Counted from the stretch's first letter, positions 48,599 to 57,416 are shown. The stretch is 64,000 nt of DNA from Alphaproteobacteria bacterium (GCA_028281925.1 JANQIX010000104.1:124001-188000); one strand, 5' to 3'. Numbers and translations: made by a program. The notes: generated from the sequence alone by a model not told the origin.

Positions 48599-49183
48599 AT
48601 GACGGACGCCGGGCCGATGCCGACCATCGCGGTGCTCGCGCTGCAGGGCTGTGTGGAACGCCACCGGCCGCATGTCGAAGCGGCCGGCGCCCGTTTCCTG
48701 ACCGCCAAGACGCCTGCGGATTTCGAGCAGGCCGACGCCTTCATCCTGCCGGGCGGCGAGAGCACGACCATGCTCAAGCTGATCGCCGCCTTCGACTTGG
48801 AGGCGCCGCTGGCGCGCGCCTTCGCGGCCAAACCGGTATGGGGTATCTGCGCGGGCACGATCCTGATGGCCGAAACCGTGCTGAGCCCGCCGCAACGGTC
48901 GTTTGGCGTGCTTCCCATCAAGGTGCTGCGCAACGGCTACGGCCGCCAGCTGGACAGCGCGCAGAGCGAGGTGGACGGCTATGCCGTTTCCTACATCCGC
49001 GCCCCGGTGATTGAGGATGTTCATGGGGACGTTGACATCCGGGCGACGCGCGACGGCAAGCCTGTGTGGATCGTCGCTGCACCCCACATGGCGACGACGT
49101 TCCACGCCGAACTGACCCTCGACTTCCCATCGCCGATGCATCGGACCTTCGTGGACTTGGTCCGGGCGCACTATAAGCCTTAG
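48599..49183 (+). CDS. pdxT: Pyridoxal 5'-phosphate synthase, glutaminase subunit PdxT
   Basis: A 194-residue class I glutamine amidotransferase of the PdxT/SNO family that supplies ammonia to PdxS. It has VLALQGCVERHRPHVE, the PGGEST oxyanion-loop motif (51-56), the nucleophile C84 in WGICAGT, and H169-E171 in FHAEL, completing the triad. Family members usually have FHPEL here, so Ala for Pro is a small deviation. It is the second gene of pdxS-pdxT. The start ATG 48599 is close to a later in-frame ATG six codons on. Confidence 0.96.
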   Translation: MTDAGPMPTIAVLALQGCVERHRPHVEAAGARFLTAKTPADFEQADAFILPGGESTTMLKLIAAFDLEAPLARAFAAKPVWGICAGTILMAETVLSPPQRSFGVLPIKVLRNGYGRQLDSAQSEVDGYAVSYIRAPVIEDVHGDVDIRATRDGKPVWIVAAPHMATTFHAELTLDFPSPMHRTFVDLVRAHYKP

Positions 49184-49352
49184 ACATCTCACGACTTGCG
49201 GTAGTGCGCGGGCTGCCATCGCGCAATTGACCCTGCCGCGCGGAAGGCTCACGATCTGGAACGAGCCGCGACCGACTGCCGCAGCCCGTGCAGTCGCATG
49301 GCCGAATGCCGCGCGGTCTTCACCCCTGCCCGTCGCTGGAGAAACGAGCGCC

Positions 49353-51608
49353 ATGGAGAAGGTCACACGCGAGGCGGTGCTGCGCTATCACTCGCAGGGC
49401 CGCAAGGGCAAGGTCGAGGTCGTCCCCTCAAAGCCCAGCCTGACGCAGTACGACCTGAGCCTTGCCTATTCGCCCGGTGTCGCCATCCCGGTGCGCGAGA
49501 TCGCGGACACGCCTGAGAACGCATACGAGTTCACCGCCAAGGGCAACCTGGTGGGCGTGGTCAGCAACGGCACCGCGATCCTCGGGCTCGGCAATCTAGG
49601 GCCCCTGGCCAGCAAGCCGGTGATGGAAGGCAAGGGCCTTCTGTTCAAGCGCTTCGCCGATATCGACGTGTTCGACATCGAGATCGACGCCACCGATACT
49701 GACGAGATCGTCCAGGTGGTGAAGGCGCTGGCCCCCACCTTCGGCGGTATCAACCTGGAAGACATCAAGGCGCCGGAATGCTTCGCGATCGAGGAACGGT
49801 TGCGGGAGCTGTTGGACATCCCGGTCTTCCATGACGACCAGCACGGCACCGCCATCATCGCCATGGCCGGCCTGATGAACGCGCTGGAGATCACCGGCCG
49901 GAAGATGCACGAGATCAAGATCGTGTTCTGCGGCGCCGGCGCCGCGGGCATCGGCTGTGCTGAGCTTTTGGTGCGCGCCGGCGCGCCACGCGAGAACATC
50001 ACCCTCTGCGACAAGCTGGGCGTCGTCTACAAGGGCCGTACCGAAGACATGAACCCGTATATGGAGCGGTTCGCGAAGGAGACGGAGGCCCGGACACTTG
50101 GCGAAGTGGTCAAGGGAGCAGACGTGTTCTTCGGCGTCTCAGCCGCCAATGTGCTGACCAAGGACATGGTGCGGTCCATGGCCGACCGGCCGATCATCTT
50201 CGCCATGGCCAATCCGGACCCGGAAATCAGCTATGAGGATGCCAAGGCCGCCCGCCCGGACGCCATCATGGCCACGGGGCGCAGCGACTATCCCAACCAG
50301 GTCAACAACGTCCTGTGCTTTCCGTTCGTCTTCCGTGGCGCGCTGGATGTCCGCGCCCGGCAGATCACGGATGGCATGAAGCTGGCAGCGGCGCGCGCCC
50401 TTGCGGCCCTGGCCCATGCCGATGTGCCGGATTCGGTGCTTAAGGCCTACAACACGGAAAGCCTGCTGTTCGGCCCCGACTACATCATCCCCAAGCCGGT
50501 CGACCCGCGCGTGCTGCTTTGGGTGGCGCCAGCCGTGGCACAGGCGGCCATGGCCGAAGGTATGGCACGGCGGCCGATCGATGCCACGACCTACCGCGAA
50601 GAGCTGGAAAGCCGCCTGGGCAAAGACTGGGCGCTGATGCGCACCATCTTCAACAAGGCGCGGATGGCGCCCAAGCGCCTGGTTTTCGCCGAGGGCGAAG
50701 AAGCGCGCATCATTCGCGCTGCAGCGGAGGTGCAGGCCCAGGGCTTCGCCGAGCCCATCCTGATCGGCCGAGAGAGCACGATCATGGAGACAATCGCGGA
50801 ACTTGGGCTGGAGTATGAGCCGCGAGTGATCAACCCGCGCAGCTCCGACCGGGCGGAAAGCTATGCCAAGGTCCTGTTCAAGCGCCGCCAGCGCAAGGGC
50901 ATCACCCTGCCGGAAGCGCGCGAGATGGCGCGGCGGCCGAACTATTACGGGCTGTTGATGGTGCAGTGCGGCGATGCCGACGCGTTCATTTCAGGCCTGA
51001 CGACCAATTATGTCGAAGCCCTGCGCCCCGCCTTCCAGGTGATCGGCATGCGGCCCGAGGTGCGCCGCGCGGCCGGGCTGTTCATCATGATCGTGCGCGA
51101 CCGCGTCTTTTTCTTTGCCGACTGCGCGGTGAATATCCAGCCAACAGCGGAAGAGCTGGCGGACATCGCCGAACTGTCGGCAGAAGTGGCGACGAATTTC
51201 GACATCCCGCCGCGCATCGCCATGCTGTCGTTCTCAAACTTCGGCAGTGTGGCGCATCCGGTGCCGCAGACGGTGGCGAGAGCCGTGGATATCCTGAAGA
51301 AGCGCCAGCCCCACCTGCAGGTGGACGGCGAGATGATGGCCGATGCCGCCATCGTGCCGGAGCTGTTCGACCGGCTCTATTTCTTCAGCCGCGTGCGCGA
51401 CGCAAACGTGTTGATCTTCCCCGACCTGAACGCCGCAAACGCATCCTATCAGCTGATGCAGCGCCTCGGCGGGGCTGAGGCGATCGGGCCTGTGCTGATG
51501 GGGATGTCGCGGCCGGTGCACATTCTGCTGCCCAGCGACGACGTTCGCGACATCGTCAACATGTCCGCCATCGCCGTGGTCGACGCGCAAATGCGAGCGC
51601 TGGCGTAG
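49353..51608 (+). CDS. maeB: NADP-dependent malic enzyme (MaeB type, with phosphotransacetylase-like domain)
   Basis: A 751-residue MaeB. The malic enzyme half (about 1-425) has YSPGVAIPVREI, LGNLGPLASKPVMEGK, INLEDIKAPECF, FHDDQHGTA and the nucleotide-binding GAGAAGIG. The C-terminal half (about 430-750) is a phosphotransacetylase-like domain that regulates the enzyme in this family (FAEGEEARIIRAA, GLTTNYVEALRP). It converts malate to pyruvate with NADPH production. The ATG at 49353 follows TGGAGAAACGAG. A separate upstream promoter is likely in the 169 bases after pdxT. Confidence 0.95.
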   Translation: MEKVTREAVLRYHSQGRKGKVEVVPSKPSLTQYDLSLAYSPGVAIPVREIADTPENAYEFTAKGNLVGVVSNGTAILGLGNLGPLASKPVMEGKGLLFKRFADIDVFDIEIDATDTDEIVQVVKALAPTFGGINLEDIKAPECFAIEERLRELLDIPVFHDDQHGTAIIAMAGLMNALEITGRKMHEIKIVFCGAGAAGIGCAELLVRAGAPRENITLCDKLGVVYKGRTEDMNPYMERFAKETEARTLGEVVKGADVFFGVSAANVLTKDMVRSMADRPIIFAMANPDPEISYEDAKAARPDAIMATGRSDYPNQVNNVLCFPFVFRGALDVRARQITDGMKLAAARALAALAHADVPDSVLKAYNTESLLFGPDYIIPKPVDPRVLLWVAPAVAQAAMAEGMARRPIDATTYREELESRLGKDWALMRTIFNKARMAPKRLVFAEGEEARIIRAAAEVQAQGFAEPILIGRESTIMETIAELGLEYEPRVINPRSSDRAESYAKVLFKRRQRKGITLPEAREMARRPNYYGLLMVQCGDADAFISGLTTNYVEALRPAFQVIGMRPEVRRAAGLFIMIVRDRVFFFADCAVNIQPTAEELADIAELSAEVATNFDIPPRIAMLSFSNFGSVAHPVPQTVARAVDILKKRQPHLQVDGEMMADAAIVPELFDRLYFFSRVRDANVLIFPDLNAANASYQLMQRLGGAEAIGPVLMGMSRPVHILLPSDDVRDIVNMSAIAVVDAQMRALA

Positions 51609-51609
51609 C

Positions 51610-51623
51610 GGCGGGTGCCCGCC
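51610..51623. terminator. GC hairpin immediately after maeB
   Basis: GGCGG and CCGCC pair around a GTGC loop, with one further pair possible, starting two bases after the maeB stop codon. No T-tract follows, so it is a weak candidate for transcript termination or 3'-end stability. Confidence 0.25.
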
Positions 51624-51860
51624 ACGCGGTCGCTGTGCGAATGGAGCGTACGGCGACCGTAGGACCCGGGACGTGAGAACCCGCCCGCAGCGTCCGACAC
51701 TGCCGCTGTCGACACCGTCTGATTGGTGTCGGCGCCCGCACTCAACCACCGCTCTGCCATTTCCCGCCAGAAGCTGCCCATCTCTGCCACTCCCGGTCTC
51801 GCACGAACGCTCGGCTCGCGCGACCTGCCGGCAGCAGACCTGCGACGGGGGACTATCGGA
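51624..51860. other. Intergenic region after maeB
   Basis: About 240 bases between maeB and the 3' end of the small hypothetical gene. Short open frames on both strands have no ribosome binding site or family resemblance. Nothing further was recognised. Confidence 0.3.
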
Positions 51861-52175
51861 TCACGTCTTCGAAACGCGAGACAATCCCCCGCCGCTGATC
51901 TGGCTGCGTCTCCTCCTGATGGCGGTGCCATTGTGACCAGCACCGCTTGTTTGCCGTTCCTGCTGCAGCACAACCTCAAGGGCCGCATGGCTGCCCGCGA
52001 CCTCCGACATGCGCCGGACAATTACGCATTCCAGGCGCATATCCACGGTGTCGCGATGGCGCCGCACCCTTTCCCGCACCTCGGAGAGCATGGGGCCCAG
52101 CTCTTCCAGCGTGCCAGGCAGATCGGCTTCACCGTCCGCAGCGCAGAGCGATCGTGCCAAGGCTGGAGACATCAT
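51861..52175 (-). CDS. Small hypothetical protein
   Basis: An open frame of 104 codons that I do not recognise. It starts with two ATGs directly after GGGAAGGGCATC, a strong ribosome binding site, and has a plausible helical opening (ARSLCAADGEADLPGTLEEL, then MLSEVRERVRRHRDTVDMRLE). The last 35 residues are Arg/Ser/Gly-rich and look less like a folded protein. An AT-rich spacer with a 14-base palindrome lies directly upstream, a fitting promoter. It could still be chance. Confidence 0.4.
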   Translation of the reverse strand: MMSPALARSLCAADGEADLPGTLEELGPMLSEVRERVRRHRDTVDMRLECVIVRRMSEVAGSHAALEVVLQQERQTSGAGHNGTAIRRRRSQISGGGLSRVSKT

Positions 52176-52198
52176 GATGCCCTTCCCGTCTACCCGCG

Positions 52199-52212
52199 AC
52201 TACCTAGGTAGT
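52199..52212. promoter_or_regulatory. 14-base perfect palindrome upstream of the small hypothetical gene
   Basis: ACTACCTAGGTAGT is a perfect palindrome with no spacer, 24 bases upstream of the start codon at 52175 and at the boundary between GC-rich and AT-rich DNA. Its position suits an operator over a promoter. The regulator is not known; the LysR gene on the far side of the AT-rich spacer usually would prefer a different, T-N11-A type site. Confidence 0.42.
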
Positions 52213-52456
52213 TACTTGCAAATTTAGAGGAATTCATTGTTAATCTTCAGTCACCATCTGCCAAACAAGCAGTCACTGACTGAAGTTCCTTAGTAGCATA
52301 ATATGAAGCTGACGGCAATTTGTGAATTAGGGGCTCTACGTATAGATATGACCGATTGCTAGTGCAGTGCAGCATTATGGCAATATTGTGCGCCTGTCAC
52401 TCAGATAAACAGCCACTAAACTAAAGTACATCACTATACCTGCAGAGTCTGCATCA
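52213..52456. other. AT-rich intergenic spacer
   Basis: About 245 bases with clearly more A+T than the rest of the window (for example TTGCAAATTTAGAGG and GTAGCATAATATGAAG). No coding sequence or stable hairpin was recognised. It separates the small hypothetical gene from the 3' end of the LysR gene, both on the minus strand, so it serves only the former as promoter DNA. Its base composition could mark acquired DNA or an unrecognised regulatory RNA. Confidence 0.4.
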
Positions 52457-53374
52457 TCACCCGCGATATGAGGCGTCGTTCAAGATCTGGGGGTCGCGCC
52501 GGAATTCGTCCTCAATATAGTCGACGAAGGCAGCCACCTTCGGCGGCGCAAACCGGCGCGGCGGGGATAGGGCGTGGATCGGCAGCGGCGGCGGCTCGAG
52601 GCGCTCGAGAATGCGGACCAGCCGTCCGGCCCGCAGATCTTCGCCGGCCAACCAAAGCGGCAGCAGGCCAATGCCCAAACCCGCAACGACGGCACCAAGC
52701 ACTGCGGCTGAACTATCCGCCCGGACACGGCCGCGGACGCGAACCGACACTGGCTCGGAAGCCGTTGCATAGGTCCACTCGGGCCCTGACACGAGCCTTG
52801 TGTAGAGAACGCAGTCGAGCTTCTCGAGATCCTCAGGCCGCGCGGGCGTACCGACCCGGTCGAGAAAGGCCGGGCTCGCGACGGTGACGCGCTGCGCGAA
52901 CCCGATGCGACGTGACCGGAGCGCAGAATCCTTAAGTTCGCCTATGCGAACCACCACATCGACGCCCTGCTCCACCGGATCGAGCCAGGCATCAGACATC
53001 ACAAGGTCGACGGAGACCGCGGGGTGCCGCGACAGGAAGGCGGGGAGCCTCGGTACGATCTGAACCTGTCCGAACGATGCTGGACACCCGACCCTCAACA
53101 GCCCTTCGGCGTGCCCGGACCCGCGGGCTGCAGCCTCCGCCGCGTCGAAGCTCTCCAGCGCTGCCTTGGCAGCCTCGTAGAAGCGTGCCCCCTCGCCCGT
53201 CACGGACAGCGACCGCGTCGTGCGCACCAACAGCTGAACGCCCAGATGGTCCTCTAGCGCGGCCACCTGCTTCGATATCGTCGGCTGCGTCGTGTTCAAT
53301 TCGCGCGCGACCTCGGTGAAGCTGCCGATATCGACAGCCCGCAGAAAGCTGCGCATGGCGGCAATCCGATCCAC
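52457..53374 (-). CDS. LysR-family transcriptional regulator
   Basis: A LysR regulator of about 305 residues. The N-terminal winged helix includes DRIAAMRSFLRAVDIGSFTEVARELNTTQPTISK split over two helices, followed by the effector domain (LRVGCPASFGQVQIVPRL). GTG 53374 is chosen because it gives the usual VDRIAAMRSF opening; TTG 53386 and ATG 53344 are possible. It is divergent from the flavin monooxygenase gene with about 160 bases between, and probably controls it. Confidence 0.87.
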   Translation of the reverse strand: MDRIAAMRSFLRAVDIGSFTEVARELNTTQPTISKQVAALEDHLGVQLLVRTTRSLSVTGEGARFYEAAKAALESFDAAEAAARGSGHAEGLLRVGCPASFGQVQIVPRLPAFLSRHPAVSVDLVMSDAWLDPVEQGVDVVVRIGELKDSALRSRRIGFAQRVTVASPAFLDRVGTPARPEDLEKLDCVLYTRLVSGPEWTYATASEPVSVRVRGRVRADSSAAVLGAVVAGLGIGLLPLWLAGEDLRAGRLVRILERLEPPPLPIHALSPPRRFAPPKVAAFVDYIEDEFRRDPQILNDASYRG

Positions 53375-53533
53375 GATTGATGCCAATTCCGAATGAGTAA
53401 TAGTCCAATATCATCTCTTATATCACGAACTGCCGCGAAATACATGCCATGGCAACAGGAACGCCGGTGTCCGCCAAGACCGCGGGGACGCTCGGCATCG
53501 CAACGGACACCTCAGACAAAGGAAGCCAAGAAG

Positions 53534-54706
53534 ATGTCGCCATCACCATCGGAGCCCCGCCACGGCATCGTGATCGGCGGGTCGCTGGGAGGCCTGTTCG
53601 CAGGCGCCATGCTTCGCCAAGCGGGGTGGACCGTCGATCTCTATGAACGGTCACCGCACGATCTCGACAGCCGGGGCGGCGGCATCGTTCTGCAGCCGGA
53701 GGTCGTCGAGGTTCTGAGGCGCATCGGCATCCAGGTCGGGCGCATGGATCTGGGCGTGCAATCGCGGAACCGCTCGGTCTTCCGGCCGGACGGCATGATC
53801 GAGAGCAGGCAGTTCGCGCCGCAGACGCAGACATCCTGGTCGCTGATCTACACGACGATGCTGCAGGCTTTCGGCCAGGATCACTACCACCGCGGCAAGA
53901 CTCTCGTCGACGTGCGGCAGCACGAGACCCGCAACTCGGTCACGGCACGCTTCGCTGATGGAACCGAGGTGAGCGGCGATCTCCTGATCGGGGCGGACGG
54001 CAACGGTTCGACCGTCCGCCGGCTGCTCTGGCCTGATGCGGAGCCCACTTACGCTGGCTATCTCGCCTGGCGCGGCCTCTTGCCAGAGACCGCAATGCCT
54101 GCCTCCGCACGGGCAGAGCTGCACGGCGATTTCGGCTTCGCCAACACAGACGGCTCGCACATTCTCGGCTATCTCGTTCCCGGCGACCAGAACGACACAC
54201 GGGCCGGTCATCGGCTCTACAACTGGGTATGGTATCGCGTTGTCGACGAAGTCGCCCTTCGCGACGTGATGACAGATATTGACGGTCGCGACCGAGGGTT
54301 CTCGATGCCCGAAGGCAAGCTGGCGCCGAAATGGCGCCGACATGTCGGCCAGGAGGCTGACGCTCTGCTTCCGCCTGCATTCCGGGACGCGGTCAAAGCA
54401 ACGGAGCAGCCGTTCGCCCAGGCCATTCGCGATCTGGCCATCGACCGGATGGTCAAGGGACGGGTGATCCTGCTGGGCGATGCGGCCTTCATCCCACGGC
54501 CCCATACGGCTGCCAGCACCTCGAAGGCAGCGGCGAATGCCCTGGCCCTTGCCGACGCGCTCGCAGGCAATCCGGACGACATCGATCGCGCCCTTGCCCA
54601 GTGGGAACCTGCCCAGTTAGCGCTGGGGCGCCACCTGCACAGGCAGGGAACGCGTGCGGGGGATCACCTGCTGTTTCACAGGCCGACCGGCGCCCGTGTC
54701 GGATAG
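53534..54706 (+). CDS. FAD-dependent aromatic monooxygenase
   Basis: A 390-residue class A flavoprotein monooxygenase. It has the FAD-binding GIVIGGSLGGLFAGAMLRQAG split at residues 11-31, a DLLIGADGNGSTVRR motif (DG-type) near residue 150, and GRVILLGDAAFIPRPHTA (GD motif) near residue 310. The pattern resembles 2,6-dihydroxypyridine 3-monooxygenase and salicylate hydroxylase relatives. The ATG at 53534 follows AAAGGAAGCC. The divergent LysR gene suggests aromatic-compound control. The substrate is unknown. Confidence 0.82.
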   Translation: MSPSPSEPRHGIVIGGSLGGLFAGAMLRQAGWTVDLYERSPHDLDSRGGGIVLQPEVVEVLRRIGIQVGRMDLGVQSRNRSVFRPDGMIESRQFAPQTQTSWSLIYTTMLQAFGQDHYHRGKTLVDVRQHETRNSVTARFADGTEVSGDLLIGADGNGSTVRRLLWPDAEPTYAGYLAWRGLLPETAMPASARAELHGDFGFANTDGSHILGYLVPGDQNDTRAGHRLYNWVWYRVVDEVALRDVMTDIDGRDRGFSMPEGKLAPKWRRHVGQEADALLPPAFRDAVKATEQPFAQAIRDLAIDRMVKGRVILLGDAAFIPRPHTAASTSKAAANALALADALAGNPDDIDRALAQWEPAQLALGRHLHRQGTRAGDHLLFHRPTGARVG

Positions 54707-54754
54707 GCGGAGGCCGATGCCAATCATCGCCATGGTCGCAGCCACAGACAAAAC

Positions 54755-54770
54755 TTAGGCGATCACCTAA
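54755..54770. promoter_or_regulatory. Putative ArsR operator, distal copy
   Basis: TTAGGCGATCACCTAA has inverted TTAGG/CCTAA arms around six bases. Its centre is about 50 bases, close to five helical turns, from that of a second, better copy. It lies upstream of the ArsR gene in the likely promoter. Confidence 0.6.
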
Positions 54771-54803
54771 TTTTCCATTGCGCCGCCGATCGGCAAGCAA
54801 TAA

Positions 54804-54821
54804 GTTAGGCACATGCCTAAC
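54804..54821. promoter_or_regulatory. Putative ArsR operator overlapping the start codon
   Basis: GTTAGGC-ACAT-GCCTAAC is a perfect seven-base inverted repeat with a four-base spacer. The spacer and right arm contain the ATG (54813) and second codon of the ArsR gene. Together with the distal copy it strongly suggests autorepression, with the bound regulator covering the translation start or transcription start. Confidence 0.65.
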
Positions 54822-55169
54822 CAACAAATCGAACTCGACAATATCTTCCGCGCCCTCGCCGATCCGACGCGCCGCGCGGTCCTGCACCAGCTCAGTCAGG
54901 GCCCGGCCTCGGTCAGCGAATTGGCGCAGCCTTTCGGGATGGCGCTGCCGTCGTTCCTCCAGCATCTCCAGGTGCTGGAGGATGGCGGCCTGATCCGGTC
55001 CCGAAAGACCGGACGGGTGCGCACCTGCGAGATCCAGCCGGATCCACTGGCGACAGCCCAAGACTGGATCGCTGAGCAGCGCGCCATCTGGGAAGGGCGC
55101 CTGGACCGTTTGGACGCTTACCTGAAAAGCCTGCAAGAGACGGAGAATGGCGATGGTGGAAACGCCTGA
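54813..55169 (+). CDS. ArsR-family transcriptional regulator
   Basis: A 118-residue winged-helix repressor: IFRALADPTRRAVLHQLSQG, SVSELAQPFGMALPSFLQHLQVLEDGGLIRS, then a basic RKTGRVRTCEI wing. It has none of the clustered cysteines used for metal sensing, fitting the ArsR group that pairs with SRPBCC genes. The start codon lies inside an 18-base palindrome. It overlaps the following SRPBCC gene by 23 bases. The ribosome binding site is poor and also overlaps the palindrome. Confidence 0.92.
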   Translation: MPNQQIELDNIFRALADPTRRAVLHQLSQGPASVSELAQPFGMALPSFLQHLQVLEDGGLIRSRKTGRVRTCEIQPDPLATAQDWIAEQRAIWEGRLDRLDAYLKSLQETENGDGGNA

Positions 55170-55641
55170 GGCGTCACGCGAGATCACCGTCACCCGCGTG
55201 TTCGACGCCCCGCGGGCGCTGGTCTGGCGGGCGTGGACAGAAGCGGAGCATGTCGCCCGATGGTGGGGGCCGAAGGGCTTCACCACCCGGGTCGTGGAGC
55301 TCGATTTCCGCCCGGGCGGCCGCTCGCGTTACGTGATGACCGGCCCGGACGGCACCGAGTACCCGGTCGCCGGAACCTTCCTGGAAATCGTGCCGATGGA
55401 GCGCATCGTCACGACGGATGAGTTCGAAGAGGGCTTCGAGGCCCCTGCCGGCGGCGACCTGCCGAGCGGCATGGTGATGACCTGCCTGTTCGAGGATCTC
55501 GGCGACAAGACGCGGCTGACCCTGCGGATCGCGCATCCCACGGTCGAAGAGCGGCGCAAGCATGAAGAGATGGGCGTTGTCGGTGGCTGGCAATCGACCT
55601 TCGACTGCCTCGCCGAGCATCTGAACGGCCTGGCCGCCTGA
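55147..55641 (+). CDS. SRPBCC/AHSA1-like domain protein
   Basis: A 164-residue START-like fold protein: ITVTRVFDAPRALVWRAWT, RWWGPKGF, DFRPGGRSRYVM and the closing GGWQSTFDCLAEHL helix. The fold makes a hydrophobic ligand pocket; activity is unknown. ArsR-SRPBCC pairs are common in soil and water bacteria. Its start overlaps the ArsR gene, so they are coupled. Confidence 0.87.
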   Translation: MAMVETPEASREITVTRVFDAPRALVWRAWTEAEHVARWWGPKGFTTRVVELDFRPGGRSRYVMTGPDGTEYPVAGTFLEIVPMERIVTTDEFEEGFEAPAGGDLPSGMVMTCLFEDLGDKTRLTLRIAHPTVEERRKHEEMGVVGGWQSTFDCLAEHLNGLAA

Positions 55642-55654
55642 CGGGAGCCTTCGG

Positions 55655-56149
55655 ATGGATCAGACCATGGACAGCGTGTCGTCAGTGCCGAACGATCGGC
55701 AGATCGTCATCACCCGGGTCTTCGACGCGCCGCGCCTGCTCGTCTGGAAGGCGTGGACGCAGCCGGAGCACCTTGTGCGCTGGTGGGGGCCGGAGGGCTT
55801 CCAAAGCTATGACTGCACGATCGACCTCAGGGTCGGGGGCGCCTTCCGCCTGAAGATGCGAGCCCCTGACGGCACGGTCTATCCCTGCGACGGCACTTTC
55901 ATTGAGATCGTCCCGCCGGAGCGGCTCGTCTACGAGGGCGACCGCGATATGGCGCATCCCTGCGGCGCGGGCCTGCCGCCACGGTCCCGCGTGACCATCA
56001 CCTTCGCAGAAACCGACGGCCGCACGACGCTGACGATCGACACCCAGTTCGAAACGGCCGACGGCCAGATCGCGGCGCGAGAGGCCGGCTACGCCACCAG
56101 CTGGCCTGGATGCCTCGACCGTCTGGCCGGCGAACTCGCCGCCATGTAG
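55655..56149 (+). CDS. SRPBCC/AHSA1-like domain protein
   Basis: A 164-residue paralogue of the preceding protein: IVITRVFDAPRLLVWKAWT, RWWGPEGFQSYDCTIDLRVGG, FIEIVPPERLVYEG. The start ATG 55655 follows ACGGGAG, 13 bases after the previous stop. The pair looks like a tandem duplication that has diverged in the pocket region. Function is unknown. Confidence 0.86.
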   Translation: MDQTMDSVSSVPNDRQIVITRVFDAPRLLVWKAWTQPEHLVRWWGPEGFQSYDCTIDLRVGGAFRLKMRAPDGTVYPCDGTFIEIVPPERLVYEGDRDMAHPCGAGLPPRSRVTITFAETDGRTTLTIDTQFETADGQIAAREAGYATSWPGCLDRLAGELAAM

Positions 56150-56176
56150 CCCGAATACCGAACGAGGAGGACGACA

Positions 56177-56899
56177 ATGCACCCCGAGATCGTATCCCGC
56201 GAAGAGTGGCTGGCCGCCCGCAAAGCCCTGCTGGCTGAGGAGCGTGACGTCACGCATCTGCGTGATCGCGTGAATGCGTCGCGGCGCGCCCTTCCATGGG
56301 TCAAGGTCGAGACTGGTTATATCTTCCAGTCGCCCAATGGCCCGATGTCGCTCGGCGACCTGTTCCAAGGCCGCAGTCAGCTGTTCGTCCAGCACTTCAT
56401 GCTCGCGCCGGACTCAGACCACATCTGTCCGGGCTGTGCGGCCATGGCCGATCATGTGGACGTGTCGCGCAAGCATTTCGAGCATGCGGATTTGTCCTTC
56501 GTCGCCATCTCGCGCGTTCCGCTGGACCAGATCGAACAGGTCAGGGCCCGGATGGGCTGGACGTTCCTTTGGGTTTCGTCCGCCGGCACCAGCTTCAACT
56601 ACGATTTCGGGGCGTCGTTCACGCCCGAGCAGATCGCCAGCGGCGCGCCGGTCTACAACTACGGCACCTCGCCCCTGATGGCCGAAGACATGCCGGCCAA
56701 CAGCATCTTCGCCAAGAACGAGGCCGGCGAGGTGTTCCACACCTATTCGGCCTATGCGCGCGGCAACGACAGCCTGTTCGTGCCGTTCAACTTCCTGGAC
56801 CTGGCACCCAAGGGCCGCAACGAAGCCGCCGGCGTCATGAGCTGGGTCCGCCTGCACGACGAATACGACCGCGAACCCGCGGGCGGCAGCTGCTGCTAG
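56177..56899 (+). CDS. DUF899 family thioredoxin-like protein
   Basis: A 240-residue protein of the DUF899 family: LLAEERDVTHLRDRVNASRRALPWVKVE, FQGRSQLFVQHFML, then PGCAAMADHV in the place of a thioredoxin-type active site, and MGWTFLWVSS. Members are predicted thioredoxin folds of unknown activity. The start follows AACGAGGAGG. It sits between SRPBCC genes, as is frequent for this family. Confidence 0.87.
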   Translation: MHPEIVSREEWLAARKALLAEERDVTHLRDRVNASRRALPWVKVETGYIFQSPNGPMSLGDLFQGRSQLFVQHFMLAPDSDHICPGCAAMADHVDVSRKHFEHADLSFVAISRVPLDQIEQVRARMGWTFLWVSSAGTSFNYDFGASFTPEQIASGAPVYNYGTSPLMAEDMPANSIFAKNEAGEVFHTYSAYARGNDSLFVPFNFLDLAPKGRNEAAGVMSWVRLHDEYDREPAGGSCC

Positions 56900-56927
56900 C
56901 CCCGGCGCGACGAGAAGGACCAGCGCC

Positions 56928-57416
56928 ATGTCGGCCATCGACATAAAGCCGGAGACGACGCCCAGCGATCGCGACCTGCTGATCACCCATACCTTCGATG
57001 CGCCGCTGCATCTGGTGTGGGCGGCCTGGACCGATCCAGAGCGGCTGAAGCTCTGGTTCTTCCCGGACAGGTGCGCGCTTTCCGATCCGCATTTCGACGT
57101 GCGGCCAGGCGGCGCCTACCGATGCACTTATCATGGCGAGAACGGCATGACGTTCCGGCTGCGCGGTGTCTTTCGCGAGATCGCACCTGAGCGGCGCCTG
57201 GTGTTCACCCATGGCTGGGCCAACGACGACGGCGTCGTGGAGAACGACACCGAGATCACCGCCACGTTCGAAGACTTGGGCGGCCGGACCCGCGTCAGCA
57301 TCCGCCAAGTCGGCCTGTCGTCGGAGGAGAGCATCCTCTCCCACGGCGAAGGCTGGAGCGAGGCGTTCGACCATCTGGCCGCAATCCTACGGCCCGACAT
57401 GGATCAGGCGTCGTGA
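56928..57416 (+). CDS. SRPBCC/AHSA1-like domain protein
   Basis: A 162-residue START-like protein: LLITHTFDAPLHLVWAAWTDPE, LKLWFFPD, HFDVRPGGAYRCTYHGENG and GWSEAFDHLAAIL. The start follows GAGAAGGACC. Its stop overlaps the GTG start of the next gene (GTGA). The usual RWWGP block reads KLWFFP here, so it belongs to a different subgroup from the first two. Confidence 0.85.
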   Translation: MSAIDIKPETTPSDRDLLITHTFDAPLHLVWAAWTDPERLKLWFFPDRCALSDPHFDVRPGGAYRCTYHGENGMTFRLRGVFREIAPERRLVFTHGWANDDGVVENDTEITATFEDLGGRTRVSIRQVGLSSEESILSHGEGWSEAFDHLAAILRPDMDQAS

